Shown piece by piece: positions 1-11,100 of a DNA stretch of 64,000 nt. The notes below the pieces were generated by a model. The model was not told where the DNA came from and did not search any database. It saw only the letters and a program-made list of their open reading frames with translations. Each line of letters starts with the position of its first letter. Position 1 is the first letter of the stretch. Location of the stretch: assembly GCF_000373245.1 (NCBI RefSeq), contig NZ_KB890755.1, positions 109,762 through 173,761 of the forward strand. Reading direction: 5' to 3'. The DNA comes from Echinicola pacifica DSM 19836 (GTDB taxonomy: Bacteria; Bacteroidota; Bacteroidia; Cytophagales; Cyclobacteriaceae). The position numbers and the translations under genes are program-made.

Positions 1-2700
1 ATGATGAGGGTCAGAGTCTCCCAGGAAGACCACATCACCTTCTTCACCATTTTCGCCATATACATTGATCTTTCCATTGCCATCCAAATCCTTATATTTC
101 ACATCTCCCATTTTCAACTGCTGATTTACACCACCTAGCGTCAGGTATTCAGCCAATTCATTTTCGGAAGTGATATATCCATCAGACATATACCCAAAAT
201 ACGAGTTGATCGGGTAGCCTTCTCTGGTTTTTACTAAACCTGCAGAGTATGAATCTGCTCCTTCCATAGAAAGCAATTCGGTACGGTTGTCAAAGTAAAT
301 CAGGTCCACATGGTAGCTGAAGTCTCCGATACGATCTTTCCAGCCCAATACAATTTCATAGCCCCAGGTCTTCAAGTGGCCAGAATTGGTATCAGGGGCA
401 TTGGCACCCAATACGTCTGGATAGGTGACTCCCACCAACATATTAGGATTGTCCTTGATAAAATAATCAAAACTACCGGTCAGCTTATTGCCGAGAAACC
501 CGAAGTCAATACCAATGTTTTTGGAGATCACTCGCTCCCAGGTTCTATCATAACTCACCATCCCTGCGGTGGTGGCAGAATTGATAAACTGAGGCGATAC
601 GCCAAAAGGATAATAGACTGAATTCAAGTTGATTCTAGGGATATAATCATAATTCCCGATACCACTTTGGTTACCTACAGACCCATAAGAAGCTCTGATT
701 TTCAGGTTATCAATGAAAGAAACATTCTTCATAAAATCCTCTTCAGACATTCTCCAGGAGGCCATCACACCACCAAAGCCTGACCACTGATACCCAGGGG
801 CAAATCTCGATGATCCATCATACCTAAAATTAGCTTCTAAAAAGTATTTACCATCGTATTCATAGTTCAGTCTGGTAAATCCAGAGGCGATGGCCCAGTC
901 ATAGGCATCGGCATCATTGAATTGCTGATCAGCGGCACCTGTGTTTAGCGTATGGATCTCAGGAGAAATCAGATCAAATCTATAAGCACTAAAATTATCA
1001 TACTGTTGCTTCTCGAAGGATCCACCCACCATTAGGTCAAAATAATGCTCTCCCACCTTCTTAGAGTAGTCTGCATAGCCTGTATAGTTATAGTAGTTGG
1101 TGATTGCTGTGGACTGCCCTGCTTTACTTCTTGCAGGAAAAGTGGTCAGAGGTACTCCGTCATAATTATAGAACTGTACGATATTCTCCCAGTATTTATT
1201 ATCATTGGCCCAGTACTTACCGCCCCCTACACCGACAAGCTTGAGGTCTTCGGTGGCATCATATTCAATTTTAAAGTTGGCAGAAAGTCTATTTCTGATC
1301 GTACGATTGTCACCACCCAGTTCTGCAAGCCAGTTAGGAGTGGCCACATTCATCCAGGAATAAGGCTGTCCAAGTGGATTTTCGGAAACGATAAATGGTG
1401 GGTCAAAATCAGCTAGCACATTATTCATTAGTGAAGGTTCCACGACATTTTCACGCTCATAAGACAGGACCGTAGAGATCTTAACTTTATCAGACAAGGT
1501 GATGCCATAGTTGGATCGGATGCTGGTACGCTTCACGGAGTTATTTCCCCACTGCAGCAGCCCCTGGTCATCAGTAAGACCGAGGGAGATTCTATAGTTT
1601 GACTTTTCAGATCTTCCGGAGATACTCAGGTTATTGGCCCACATGGAATTGCTTCCCCAGAGGACATCCTGCCAGTTGTTATCAGCAAAAGTCTGATCAT
1701 AAGGGTATTCAAAACCAAATACGGTTGGAGATAAGGCCCCGTCATAGCCATTGATAAAGTACTCACCATAGCCGTTATTATCCCATCTGTTGGCGGTGCC
1801 ATCATTGGCGGAGGCTTCGTCGAACATCTCGAAGTATTGCTGGCGGTTGGTCAGAGTTTTGTCCAAGCCCGGAGATTTCACGGTAAAGCGGGTATTAAAA
1901 GTCACGGTAGGTTTTTCGCCTTTACCTTTTTTGGTGGTAATCAATACCACTCCGCCGGCGGCACGTGCCCCATAGATAGCGGCAGATGCATCCTTCAATA
2001 CCGTCATGGATTCGATATCATTAGGGTTGAGTGAAGAGATAGCGTCAGCATTGGTATAAGGGACGTCATCCACGATCACCAAGGGATCGGTGGCATTGAG
2101 GGAGGTAAGACCACGGATTTTGAAATCATATCCTTCCTCACCAGGCTGTCCGGAGGTACGGGTAATGCTCATTCCGGAAACCTGCCCTTGAAGGGCTGCC
2201 AGAGGGTTGGCGGCGGCTCTACTTACGAAGGCATCCTCGCCGATAGTAGATATGGCACCACTAACACTTGCCTTGTTTTGGGTACCATAGCCTACGACCA
2301 CGACTTCACCTAGTTCTTCCAGGTCTTCACTGAGGTCCACATTGATAATAGATCTTCCGCTAACGGGAATTTCTTGGGATTCGAAGCCCACAAAGGAAAA
2401 CACCAATATGGAGTTTTCGTTGGGCACGTTGATAGCATATTTACCATCGATATCGGTTACGGTACCCACGGTAGTGCCTTTTACTTTGACCGTTACTCCC
2501 GGTAGAGGTAAGCCATCACTGGAAGACTTTATGGTTCCTGTGATTCTTTCTTCTAAGGTGGAGATGACGATTTCATTGGTGCTGCTGAAAGGGATTTCTG
2601 CAGCGGTAACACCCTGAAAAGCCATTCCGCTCATCATCAGGATCATGCACATTGCCCTTTTATCCGGGCATTTTCTTTTAGTATAATTTTCTGTTTTCAT
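1..2700 (-). CDS. SusC/RagA-family TonB-dependent outer-membrane receptor, C-terminus cut by window edge
   Basis: Predicted to import oligosaccharides across the outer membrane with a SusD partner that would lie left of the window. The frame stays open from an ATG at 2700 to base 1 (900 codons); a typical SusC is 1000-1150 residues, so roughly 100-200 C-terminal residues are missing. After a signal-like N-terminus come a carboxypeptidase-D-like beta domain (about 50-130, with PLPGVTVKVKGT and VTDIDGKYAI), a plug starting at GEVVVVGYGTQ, the plug segment VLKDASAAIYGARAAGGVVLI, and then the barrel. Unlike the other two SusC proteins here it has no STN domain, so signalling through FecR is not expected. 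A long palindrome lies 41-81 bases upstream of the start. The family call is firm; the substrate is unknown. Confidence 0.95.
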   Translation of the reverse strand, partial: MKTENYTKRKCPDKRAMCMILMMSGMAFQGVTAAEIPFSSTNEIVISTLEERITGTIKSSSDGLPLPGVTVKVKGTTVGTVTDIDGKYAINVPNENSILVFSFVGFESQEIPVSGRSIINVDLSEDLEELGEVVVVGYGTQNKASVSGAISTIGEDAFVSRAAANPLAALQGQVSGMSITRTSGQPGEEGYDFKIRGLTSLNATDPLVIVDDVPYTNADAISSLNPNDIESMTVLKDASAAIYGARAAGGVVLITTKKGKGEKPTVTFNTRFTVKSPGLDKTLTNRQQYFEMFDEASANDGTANRWDNNGYGEYFINGYDGALSPTVFGFEYPYDQTFADNNWQDVLWGSNSMWANNLSISGRSEKSNYRISLGLTDDQGLLQWGNNSVKRTSIRSNYGITLSDKVKISTVLSYERENVVEPSLMNNVLADFDPPFIVSENPLGQPYSWMNVATPNWLAELGGDNRTIRNRLSANFKIEYDATEDLKLVGVGGGKYWANDNKYWENIVQFYNYDGVPLTTFPARSKAGQSTAITNYYNYTGYADYSKKVGEHYFDLMVGGSFEKQQYDNFSAYRFDLISPEIHTLNTGAADQQFNDADAYDWAIASGFTRLNYEYDGKYFLEANFRYDGSSRFAPGYQWSGFGGVMASWRMSEEDFMKNVSFIDNLKIRASYGSVGNQSGIGNYDYIPRINLNSVYYPFGVSPQFINSATTAGMVSYDRTWERVISKNIGIDFGFLGNKLTGSFDYFIKDNPNMLVGVTYPDVLGANAPDTNSGHLKTWGYEIVLGWKDRIGDFSYHVDLIYFDNRTELLSMEGADSYSAGLVKTREGYPINSYFGYMSDGYITSENELAEYLTLGGVNQQLKMGDVKYKDLDGNGKINVYGENGEEGDVVFLGDSDPHH

Positions 2701-2740
2701 GAAAATGGGCTTATTGTTTCCAACTAAATAAATTTTCAAA

Positions 2741-2781
2741 ACCTTTATTAAAACCTTTTACTAAAAGGTTTTAATAAAGGT
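2741..2781. repeat. 41-bp palindrome, 20-bp perfect arms around one base
   Basis: The left arm ACCTTTATTAAAACCTTTTA (2741-2760), a single C at 2761, and its exact reverse complement at 2762-2781. The left half itself holds AAAACCTTT twice with a 12-base period (2738-2746 and 2750-2758). It sits 41-81 bases upstream of the left SusC start. On the minus strand the structure is followed by TTTTGAAAATTTATT. It could be a regulator operator, a 5' leader hairpin or an attenuator; sequence alone does not decide. Confidence 0.8.
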
Positions 2782-3293
2782 CACTTAAAATTGATAATAG
2801 ATCTGATGATCTTATCAAAACCGAACAAAAACTTGCTATAACAATTACTATCCATAAATTATTTTGATTTTAAGATTTATTAAACGTGATGGTTTTACAG
2901 TCCTCTAATTTATATATTTTTATAATAAATGCAAAAAATCGTCCCTACATTTTATGTAAAACATTTTAATAAACTCTAAATAACGTAAAAATCACCTCCA
3001 AGCCATCGCTTTTCCGCCCTAAATCAGGGATTTCTGGACTTTACCACAAATTATTATAAAAGCCTGAACCAAAAAACCAAGCCTCTAACCCTCTATCATT
3101 TGCTCTAAAAAGCTTTTACCAAGTAAAAATCATCGTATAAAGAACATTGACACCTACCCTAAGCATCATCCTTCAGCTTCCACTCTACCTGCCAGAGTTT
3201 TCTCTTAAATTTTATAGACACTATTTTATTATAAGGAGCTAAGCTTATTTGAGCAAGCGATTCTCGCAGACGATTATAGCCCTACCAAAAGTA

Positions 3294-3319
3294 AAGGCCT
3301 GAACATTTGCTCAGGCCTT
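3294..3319 (-). terminator. Intrinsic terminator of the GH106 gene
   Basis: AAGGCCTGA (3294-3302) pairs perfectly with TCAGGCCTT (3311-3319) across an 8-base loop. Read on the minus strand the stem is followed by TTTACTTTTGG, a U-rich tail. It lies about 30 bases past the GH106 stop codon and separates that gene from the next SusC gene. Confidence 0.8.
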
Positions 3320-3349
3320 ATTCAAAATATTAGTATTATCATACCAGTC

Positions 3350-6274
3350 TTATTCTCCCTCCATAATACGAACTGGCCCAATCAACCCAGAAGACTCCAG
3401 AGGGATAGTTTTCTGGGCTTTGCCACGGAAATCATGAATCAATCGGATATTGGTGCTGGTATAGGGATCATCCACCGCATTCATCTGCTCACCAGCCACA
3501 CGGTTATACCATGAATTCACCACCTTGATCTCCAACTGATTAGTGCCCTCAATAAGTTCATCGGTGATATCCACGCGAAAAGGCTTCGTCCATACTACCC
3601 CTTTATCGACTCCATTGATGGTAACTTCGGCAATCCCCACATCCTTCACCTCATTAAGCTCTAGGAAGATCCGCTTAGATTTCTTTGCCTTAAGCTTAGT
3701 ATCAAAACTAGTGGTGTAAATTGCTGGTCCGGAAAAGTACTTTATCTGAGGATTTGGATGGGAGGACCAATCAAAAAGGGCGTCTACGCTCATCTCCCCA
3801 ACCCCATGCTTTTCCTTAGGGAAATCCACATTCCAAGGCCCTTCGAGAGTTTGAGCCAGGGAATAAGTATAAAATGCACTCTTTCCATCAGACTTGGCGG
3901 AGCCTTCCTTATCAAATACCACAAAATAAGCGCCATAAGGATCAAAGGAAAGCGGCAGGGAGGTTAAACCCTCCTCCGTATCAATGCCCTCCAGCTGCAT
4001 CACCTTTCCAGATAAAGGGTCCCAGATCTCTGGCTGACGCTGAGAAACTCTAAAATGAGCCGTAGCCCGCTGTGCCTGCTCCGTTTGGTTGCTGACAAAA
4101 TACAGGTCCTTTCCCCCTATTTGGTAATGGATATAGTCGAAATTATTTTCATCATTTCCTGAAATGCCAAAATCAGCCTTCAGCCCTTGGGCCAGCAGAT
4201 ACTCCTTAGCGCTCATCCCCCAGGCAATACTGCCTTTGCCATGGACATGTTCTCCACTTTCTGCATCAGTCTCGCCCCAGATAAGATTTGCCAAATAATG
4301 AAATTCCTCTTGCCCTTCAGGGCCATCCGTAAGACTCACCATCTTAAGAGGCTTAGCACCCAAAATACTAGCGCCATCTTCCAGCAATTCCTTCACCTTT
4401 CTTATCGCCTGAAGGGACAGGATGCGGTGATCCGGCAATACCAGCACCTGATAGCGCAGGCCGCTGGGAACGAGAATCGCGCCATCCTCCACTCGCAGCT
4501 GCATTAGTATGGTTTCGTCCGTCACATCATAGTCAAAACCAAAGCGCGCACCAGCGGGATCTGCATATTTATAGGGGAAAATATTAGGCACATGATCACC
4601 ATAATAATAGAGGACATCCGCCACAAAGTCCCCGTTCTGGACCACCGCCTGCACCCTATGCATATAATCGACAAAGGCTCCTGACTGATCCCACCAAGTC
4701 ACCTGAGGGTTGACATGTGTCCCGGCAAAATACTCCTGTCCCGGCAAGCCCATGGAAGCTGGTGAGCTAGTAAAAGTATGAAAATAAACCCTGTTTAAGC
4801 CAGAGCAGATGCTTTGGTCAAATGCGGGCTTCTGGTCATGCCAAAGTTCGTCATTCCAGTGTGGCCCTATCGTGGTGAAGGATTCAGCACCCACTATTCG
4901 CTTACCATATATATGAGCTGCCGAAGAAGCCTGCTTTACAAAGAATCTCTTGTCGGGTGTGGGCCGGTGCGGGGAGGGCGACCAAAATTCACACATTACA
5001 ATATCATTATAGCCATAATTCTTGATCCCATCCATGGGGCCCGCATGTGGCCCTGCAGACTCTGGCTGTATTCCCATTCCTAGTTTATGGGCATATTCCT
5101 GAAAAACCGCATAATGCTCATAGGCCACCAAATCGGCGATGGTCTTCCGGAAATCAGCCAAAAAGGAAAGTGAACTATTCATATCTTCCACCACATAGCC
5201 CGCCACCACTGGTAGGTATTCCTTAAGCTCATAGCCTCTATAATGCTGAAACTCCTTACCAAAATCCGAGGTCCAGTTCATGCCCCCACATTCCCAGCTA
5301 TCCGTTTCCATATATTTTAGCGTCTTGCCAAGGTGCTCACTGGATGCCTCCAGGATTGGATTAACCACCTCTCCCCAGTACGTCTCAAAGGCTTCTCTAT
5401 TCATATAATCCAGTACATTGCCCTGCCACTCGCCACTCGAAGTGGACACTTCCGCATCCGTACAAGTATATCCAAATCGCAATACCACCCAGTTTCCTTC
5501 TGGCACCTTCCAATCCAGCAGGCCATCAGCATCCATCTTATCACTGAGATCTATTACCTCAGTGGTGTTTACCAGGTAAGCGCCTGACAGGGCCTGTTTT
5601 TGAGCCCGGGAATTATTCTCCAGCAGAAACCTGCAATCAGGAGCTGAGCCTCCCAGTTCATGGACTGCCAGCTTGAGATCCAGGTCAAAAATTGGCTCTG
5701 GGGTCTTATGCTCCTCGCTAATTGGAAAAGCAAGCACCGCCACTTCCTCATACAGCCCTTTGCGGACCTGAGGCATGGCAAGGATTAGATCGCCCGAGTT
5801 ATGGTGATTGACTTTCAGCTCCGAATAGGTCAGCTGTTTCGCTGCATATTCCGGACTTACGGTGGGCCCACCAAGATTCCATCCACTCTGGATGTTAAAC
5901 CCTATTTCCAGGTCCAACCGATCCGCTTCCTCTAAGGCAAATACAAATAAGTCTATCCACTCCGCACTACCATATAGTGGTCCTTCGGGGATATCGGCAT
6001 TGCCTCGTTGATTGTGCCCACCCGCATCGAAGATCATGGCGCCATGGAAATTGCGGGACTTCATGGCTTCGAGATCCTTGGTAATGGCGGCTTTGTCCAC
6101 ATTACCGTTCAGCCACCACCACCAGCAATTGACACCATAGTCCGATGCTGGCGCATCAAAATCATCTCTCAGCTCCGAAAGAGACCGATTATAGTCCTGA
6201 GCAAAGAGAGGTTGCTCCATCCCAATAGGGAGTAAAAAGAATAATAAGAATATTGTTTCAAGGTTTTTCTTCAT
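3350..6274 (-). CDS. GH106-family alpha-L-rhamnosidase-like glycoside hydrolase
   Basis: Predicted to release terminal alpha-L-rhamnose from oligosaccharides in the periplasm; rhamnosidase is the known activity of GH106. The N-terminus MKKNLETIFLLFFLLP is a signal peptide. The opening motif WWWWLNGNVDKAAITKDLEA (about 52-71) and the following GAMIFDAGG are typical of the GH106 catalytic barrel, as is the later MDGIKNYGYNDIVMCEFWSP segment. The last ~150 residues form a GH2-like sugar-binding beta-sandwich (VTINGVDKGVVWTKPFRVDI). I chose the ATG at 6274 over an upstream GTG at 6304 because it starts the signal peptide directly. At 974 residues it is slightly short for the family. It follows the SusD gene in the first sigma/FecR cassette but has terminators on both sides. 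Family call fairly firm; rhamnose specificity is inferred. Confidence 0.85.
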   Translation of the reverse strand: MKKNLETIFLLFFLLPIGMEQPLFAQDYNRSLSELRDDFDAPASDYGVNCWWWWLNGNVDKAAITKDLEAMKSRNFHGAMIFDAGGHNQRGNADIPEGPLYGSAEWIDLFVFALEEADRLDLEIGFNIQSGWNLGGPTVSPEYAAKQLTYSELKVNHHNSGDLILAMPQVRKGLYEEVAVLAFPISEEHKTPEPIFDLDLKLAVHELGGSAPDCRFLLENNSRAQKQALSGAYLVNTTEVIDLSDKMDADGLLDWKVPEGNWVVLRFGYTCTDAEVSTSSGEWQGNVLDYMNREAFETYWGEVVNPILEASSEHLGKTLKYMETDSWECGGMNWTSDFGKEFQHYRGYELKEYLPVVAGYVVEDMNSSLSFLADFRKTIADLVAYEHYAVFQEYAHKLGMGIQPESAGPHAGPMDGIKNYGYNDIVMCEFWSPSPHRPTPDKRFFVKQASSAAHIYGKRIVGAESFTTIGPHWNDELWHDQKPAFDQSICSGLNRVYFHTFTSSPASMGLPGQEYFAGTHVNPQVTWWDQSGAFVDYMHRVQAVVQNGDFVADVLYYYGDHVPNIFPYKYADPAGARFGFDYDVTDETILMQLRVEDGAILVPSGLRYQVLVLPDHRILSLQAIRKVKELLEDGASILGAKPLKMVSLTDGPEGQEEFHYLANLIWGETDAESGEHVHGKGSIAWGMSAKEYLLAQGLKADFGISGNDENNFDYIHYQIGGKDLYFVSNQTEQAQRATAHFRVSQRQPEIWDPLSGKVMQLEGIDTEEGLTSLPLSFDPYGAYFVVFDKEGSAKSDGKSAFYTYSLAQTLEGPWNVDFPKEKHGVGEMSVDALFDWSSHPNPQIKYFSGPAIYTTSFDTKLKAKKSKRIFLELNEVKDVGIAEVTINGVDKGVVWTKPFRVDITDELIEGTNQLEIKVVNSWYNRVAGEQMNAVDDPYTSTNIRLIHDFRGKAQKTIPLESSGLIGPVRIMEGE

Positions 6275-6431
6275 AGCTAGTTCCGGTTTTATTGTATAAT
6301 TCACTTATCTACAGGCAAAGGACCGAATCATTAATTAGCCTACCGCTTTCAAACCATAAAGGCGGGAAGGCCAAAGACTCAAAGTAGGACACCTCGCTTA
6401 TAAAAGGTGATCTCCAAAGGAAAATGGAATA

Positions 6432-6463
6432 AAAACAGCCTACCATAATTGGCAGGCTGTTTT
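6432..6463 (-). terminator. Intrinsic terminator after the first SusD gene
   Basis: AAAACAGCCT (6432-6441) and AGGCTGTTTT (6454-6463) form a 10-bp perfect stem; CC and GG inside the loop can extend it past one mismatch. On the minus strand the stem runs into TTTTTATTCC. It lies about 20 bases past the SusD stop and upstream of GH106, so GH106 is either expressed by read-through or from its own promoter in 6275-6431. Confidence 0.75.
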
Positions 6464-6484
6464 CTACTTTGTCTAATGGATGGC

Positions 6485-8149
6485 TTAGCGTGCCCAGCCA
6501 GGATTCTGTTCCATGACCATATCTTTGTTTCGGTCTATGGTCGTCTGAGGAATAGGCCATAAATTATAATCAAAGGTCAGGGTGGCTTTTGCCTGAGGGT
6601 TCAGCGCATATTCCCGAATACGGTCCACCGCCACGGTGCCTCCCATTCTCAATAGGGTATGCCAGCGGCTTTCCTCCACGAAAAGCTCCCGAGCTCGCTC
6701 ATCAAGGATATAATCAATGTCCACCTGATCGGCGCTGGCCATCACCTCGCACTGCGCCCTTGCTCTGATCAGGTTGATATCATCGGCTGCCATCTGAGTC
6801 TCACCTTTTCGCAAATAAGCCTCTGCTCTCAGCAGGATCGTTTCCGGTAATCGGACCACATACTTGTCACGGAAAATATTACTATTATCTTGTCCCTGAT
6901 CCCTTCCAATAAACTGATCGGTGGTAAGTTTAAAGAAAATAGGAAATAACCAACCACTACCTTGATTGGTCGCATCGATCACCTCCTGAGGCACCACCTT
7001 ACCGAATAGCTCTGGGAAACTAGGGTCATTATAGTAAATTATCCTGCTGATATTATGCTCTGCATTCCTGTTATCTCCCCGAGAGATATCCTCCTCCCAG
7101 ATGATATCCTTGACTAATGGGGATGGGGCGTAGAAGGCCACACCTCGTCCGCCGGCATACTCATCCACTCCGTCAAATCCCTCAATGGCCCGGTATACTG
7201 GTGAGAAATACCTAGGGTAATTTAGGAATGCCTCTCCATCTTCTGCGATATACGCGTCAAAATCCACTTGTAAGGTAAAGATGCTTTCCATATTTCCATC
7301 TGCATAATTTTGGTTTCCCATTCTGAAGAGATCCCACCACACATCGGCTCCTCCGGTGACGGTATTTTCTTCATCCTTTCGTGTACCAAACCGCTCCTGC
7401 ATCAGGCTGAATACTCCGCCATCTATCACATCAGAGGCGAATTTTATGGATTGGTCAAAGGCCGCGACATCATTCGTCTCAGTCCCAAGTGCCAGGTAAA
7501 ATTCACTCAAATAATGCTGGGCAGCGCCTCTCACGATTCGACCTGACTGAGTAGTGGTCTCCGGAAGATCATTTAATATCGCCTCCAGTTCATCAATGGC
7601 AAACTGATAAGTCTCTGCTCTGGTACTCCGAACAAAATCATATCTGGGCACCGTGGCCAACTCCGTTACGATAGGCACTCCTCCAAATAATTCGCCCAGC
7701 ATCCCATGTGCATAGGCCCGGAAAAACCTGGATTGTGCAAGGATATAATTCCTGCTTTGGTCCGATTCGAAGGTGATTCCCGGATCACTAGCTGCCTGAA
7801 GTGCTGTATTCGCCAGGGCAATCAACTCATAGTAAAAATCATAAACATTCCTGAATTGAGAGCTCTCTGAATTGATTCGGGTATAATCCGAAAAGGCGGA
7901 AGAAATCCTGAACTCTGGGGCGTCCAATACATCAGTACCGATTCCCTGCATCTGGGCATTTACAAACTTGAATCTCCTCAAGCGAGAGTACATGGATACA
8001 ACCACTTGATCCACCTGCTCACCAGAAGAAAATATATTATCCGTCGTATAGAAGGTCTTGGGCTTCTCTGTCAGAAAAGCATCATCATCACAGCCTATCA
8101 TCCCTCCAATGAGGAGTAGTAACATCAGTTTTTTATATATAGCTTTCAT
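6485..8149 (-). CDS. SusD/RagB-family glycan-binding outer-membrane lipoprotein
   Basis: Surface lipoprotein that caps the SusC channel encoded just upstream and binds the glycan. The signal peptide ends in a lipobox MIGC with the lipidated Cys at residue 20. The body has the SusD layout: N-terminal helices with TPR-like segments, AQSRFFRAYAHGMLGELFGGVPI at about 135-157, and a C-terminal half with RLPETILLRAEAYLRKGE followed by DINLIRARA and the closing WPIPQTTIDRNKDM / NPGW motif. At 554 residues it is of normal size. The start is 21 bases past the SusC stop, so the pair is co-transcribed. The ligand cannot be predicted. Confidence 0.95.
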   Translation of the reverse strand: MKAIYKKLMLLLLIGGMIGCDDDAFLTEKPKTFYTTDNIFSSGEQVDQVVVSMYSRLRRFKFVNAQMQGIGTDVLDAPEFRISSAFSDYTRINSESSQFRNVYDFYYELIALANTALQAASDPGITFESDQSRNYILAQSRFFRAYAHGMLGELFGGVPIVTELATVPRYDFVRSTRAETYQFAIDELEAILNDLPETTTQSGRIVRGAAQHYLSEFYLALGTETNDVAAFDQSIKFASDVIDGGVFSLMQERFGTRKDEENTVTGGADVWWDLFRMGNQNYADGNMESIFTLQVDFDAYIAEDGEAFLNYPRYFSPVYRAIEGFDGVDEYAGGRGVAFYAPSPLVKDIIWEEDISRGDNRNAEHNISRIIYYNDPSFPELFGKVVPQEVIDATNQGSGWLFPIFFKLTTDQFIGRDQGQDNSNIFRDKYVVRLPETILLRAEAYLRKGETQMAADDINLIRARAQCEVMASADQVDIDYILDERARELFVEESRWHTLLRMGGTVAVDRIREYALNPQAKATLTFDYNLWPIPQTTIDRNKDMVMEQNPGWAR

Positions 8150-8170
8150 CTTGTTTTATCTATTTTTGGA

Positions 8171-11100
8171 TTAAAAACTTACTTTCATACCTAAAGAATA
8201 GGTTCTAGGAATAGGGTAAGCCCCTGCATTTACCTGTCTGCCACCTTCAGGATCTCCTCCACCAAACCAGTCGGTGAATACATGAAGGTTTTTTACTGAA
8301 GAATAAAATTCCAATGAATTGATTTTATATTTATCCAGGATATCCCGAGGCACACTATAGGAAAGGCTTACATCCTGTATTCTAACAAAAGTTTGGGATT
8401 GCAATCCCAGGTATCTATTGCCTACATAATCAGGCCTTAGGTAATAAGTGCTTTGATTTTCGGCTGTCCACCAGCCATGATTGACCTCATTTGTGTCAAA
8501 TCGATCGCCGAAGGAATTATGCAATGGATTCTCCTTTTGGTAGAAATTATCTTTTCCTCCACCAAACACACCAGTAAACATCACATAAAAACTGAAATTG
8601 CGATACTCCAGGGTATTTGCTAAGCTCAGTCGGAAGTTCTCCTTTCTATAGCCTAAGATCTGACGATCATAATCTGCGGTGATAATCCCGTCAGGCACTC
8701 CTTCAGGGCCACTGAGATCTTGAAATTTGGGATCCCCCGGAACAGCTCCCGTATTATCTATATAATCTGTATCAGCAGCCTGAACTACACCTATATATTT
8801 ATACCCATAAATAGCGCCCAAGGACTTACCTACAAACAGGTTGTTTGAGATGTCGTCATCCTCTACGCCATCCCCGTCGAGGTCATCACCATAAAGACTG
8901 GCAATTTCATTTCTATTTTTCCAATACAATAAATTAGAAGACCATCGGAAGTTTTCATTTTTGATATTGATCGTTCTTAGGTTTACTTCTATCCCCTTAT
9001 TATCGACCTGGCCCAAGCTCGAAATGATAGAGCTAAATCCTGTCATGATCGGTATCTGGCGCTGGAAAATCTGGTTGGTGGTTTTGGAGAAATAAAAATC
9101 TAAATCCAAAAACACTCTATTTTCCATCCAAGAGGATTGAAAACCCCCATTGAAGGAGGTGGTGGTCTCCCAGCCTAGATCAGGACTGCCAAGATTGGAC
9201 TGCTGCACACCGTATAAAATTCGGGAAGGATCATCCCCAAATTCGTAACGAATCCCTCCATCACTCCCACTTCTCACCGAGGCCAAGGTACCATAAGGGC
9301 TCACCCCTTGGTTGCCATTTTTGCCATAGGAAGCCTTTAGTTTTAGATAGTCCATTACTTCCAGGCTTTTGGCGAAGTTCTCCTCGGTCACGGTCCAAGC
9401 AAAACCTAAAGAAGGGAAATTACCCCATTTGTTTCCCCTACCAAATACGGAGGACCCATCCCTACGAAAAGTGGCCGTCACATGGTATTTATTATCAAAA
9501 GCATAATTTAACCTTCCCAAATAACCGATATTGCTCCTTTCGGTGATGTCCAGGTCTGTTCGCTGCACCGATGCCTTATGGATGCCATTGTATCCCAAAA
9601 GTGTATTGCCATTCTCAGAATAATCACTCCCATTAAGCTTGGTCACTTTAGTTCTGGTCCTATCCCGTGTCGCCACCAAGGTCAGATCCACATAGTGCTT
9701 ATCGATATTCTTTTTATAATTGATAATATTATCCATTACATAAGAGTACCGATTGGTAATATTATTGTATCCATTAGCCTGAGATAATCGTAAGCTGAGC
9801 TGAGCAGCAGAATATCGATCTATAAAAGGCTGCTCCAGCTGCTCACCTACATAATAATCTTCATGGTAAAATCGATTTTGGATATCATTATCTGAATTCA
9901 ATGATAGGTTGAACCGGTAAGAAAGGCCTTCAATGGTAGGGATTTGAACAAATGCATAGGTGGCCAATCGGTAAAAATTACGAACATCTTCATCCTGAAT
10001 GGTGTCATCCGTTCCCCATAGTGGGCTAGGTATGGAGGACCCTGTAGGATAGCGCTCCAATTTTGTACTTGTACTTCCTCCTGGATTCTCTGGCATCTCA
10101 TCCCAGCGATAGGGATACCCAAAAGGGGACATCAGATAGGCCAAGTTTAGGTTTGCACCAATGCCGGAGTAATCATTCCTGTTAAACGTACCGTCTAGGC
10201 CTACTTCCAGCCAGTCAGTAATATTAGCATCCAATTTTGACCGAACAGAAATACGCTCATACTGATCTCCCACAATCGCTCCATTATTATGATTATAACC
10301 TCCAGAGAAATAATAATTGATGGATTCGGAACGTCCAGAAACACCAATTTGATGATTTTGGATAAACCCATTTCTAGACACCAAATCCATAAAGTCAGTT
10401 TCCACTCCCTGGGCGAATAATCGTCTTCGGGTAATATCATCAAAGACTATATCATCTGGGGAATTGAAAGAAGGTCTTTGAGCCACAAATTTCTGTGTCC
10501 ACTGATCCAGGTTCATCATCTCGGGGGGACTAGGCCACTGATTCGCGCCTATCCATCCATTATATTTGATCACTGGTTTTTGCGTTTTACCTTTTTTGGT
10601 GCTAATAGCAATCACCCCATTTGCCGCCCTAGAGCCATACACCGCCGCAGAAGAAGCATCTTTCATCACATCTATGGAGGCTATATCGTCAGGATTTAAG
10701 TCAGTAAGATCCCCTAAATAGATTATCCCATCCACCACTATCAAAGGTGTATTCGAGCCATTGATAGAGTTTTGGCCCCGAATCAAAATGCTGGGATTAG
10801 TGCCTGGAGAAGCTTGAGTACCTACATTGATACCCGGCATACTTCCCTGAAGTGATTGTAGGGCATTGGTATTGGGGGATAGAGAGACCGGTGAATCTTC
10901 CAAATCTATGGTGCCCACCGCTCCGGAGATATCCTTTCTCCTCGCTGTACCGTATCCTATGACCACCACCTCTTCCAGAGATTGCGTGTCAAACTCCAGA
11001 ATCACATGGATCTCTGAGCGATTGCCTACTTCCACCTGCTGCGGCTCATAGCCTACAAAACTGACGATCAACACCGCCCCTTCTCCCACTTCCAACTTGA

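Larger units (their letters stand above)
2701..3349. other. 649-bp intergenic stretch upstream of the left SusC gene
   Basis: AT-rich non-coding DNA between the GH106 stop and the left SusC start. It holds the GH106 terminator at its right end and the long palindrome at its left end. In between I see no convincing open frame and no clear pair of Bacteroidota promoter elements, although the promoter of the left SusC gene is expected here. Confidence 0.6.

Noticed and set aside
6309-6560. 83-codon minus-strand open frame overlapping the SusD 3' end
   Set aside because: Out of frame with SusD and spans its terminator; no coding signal.
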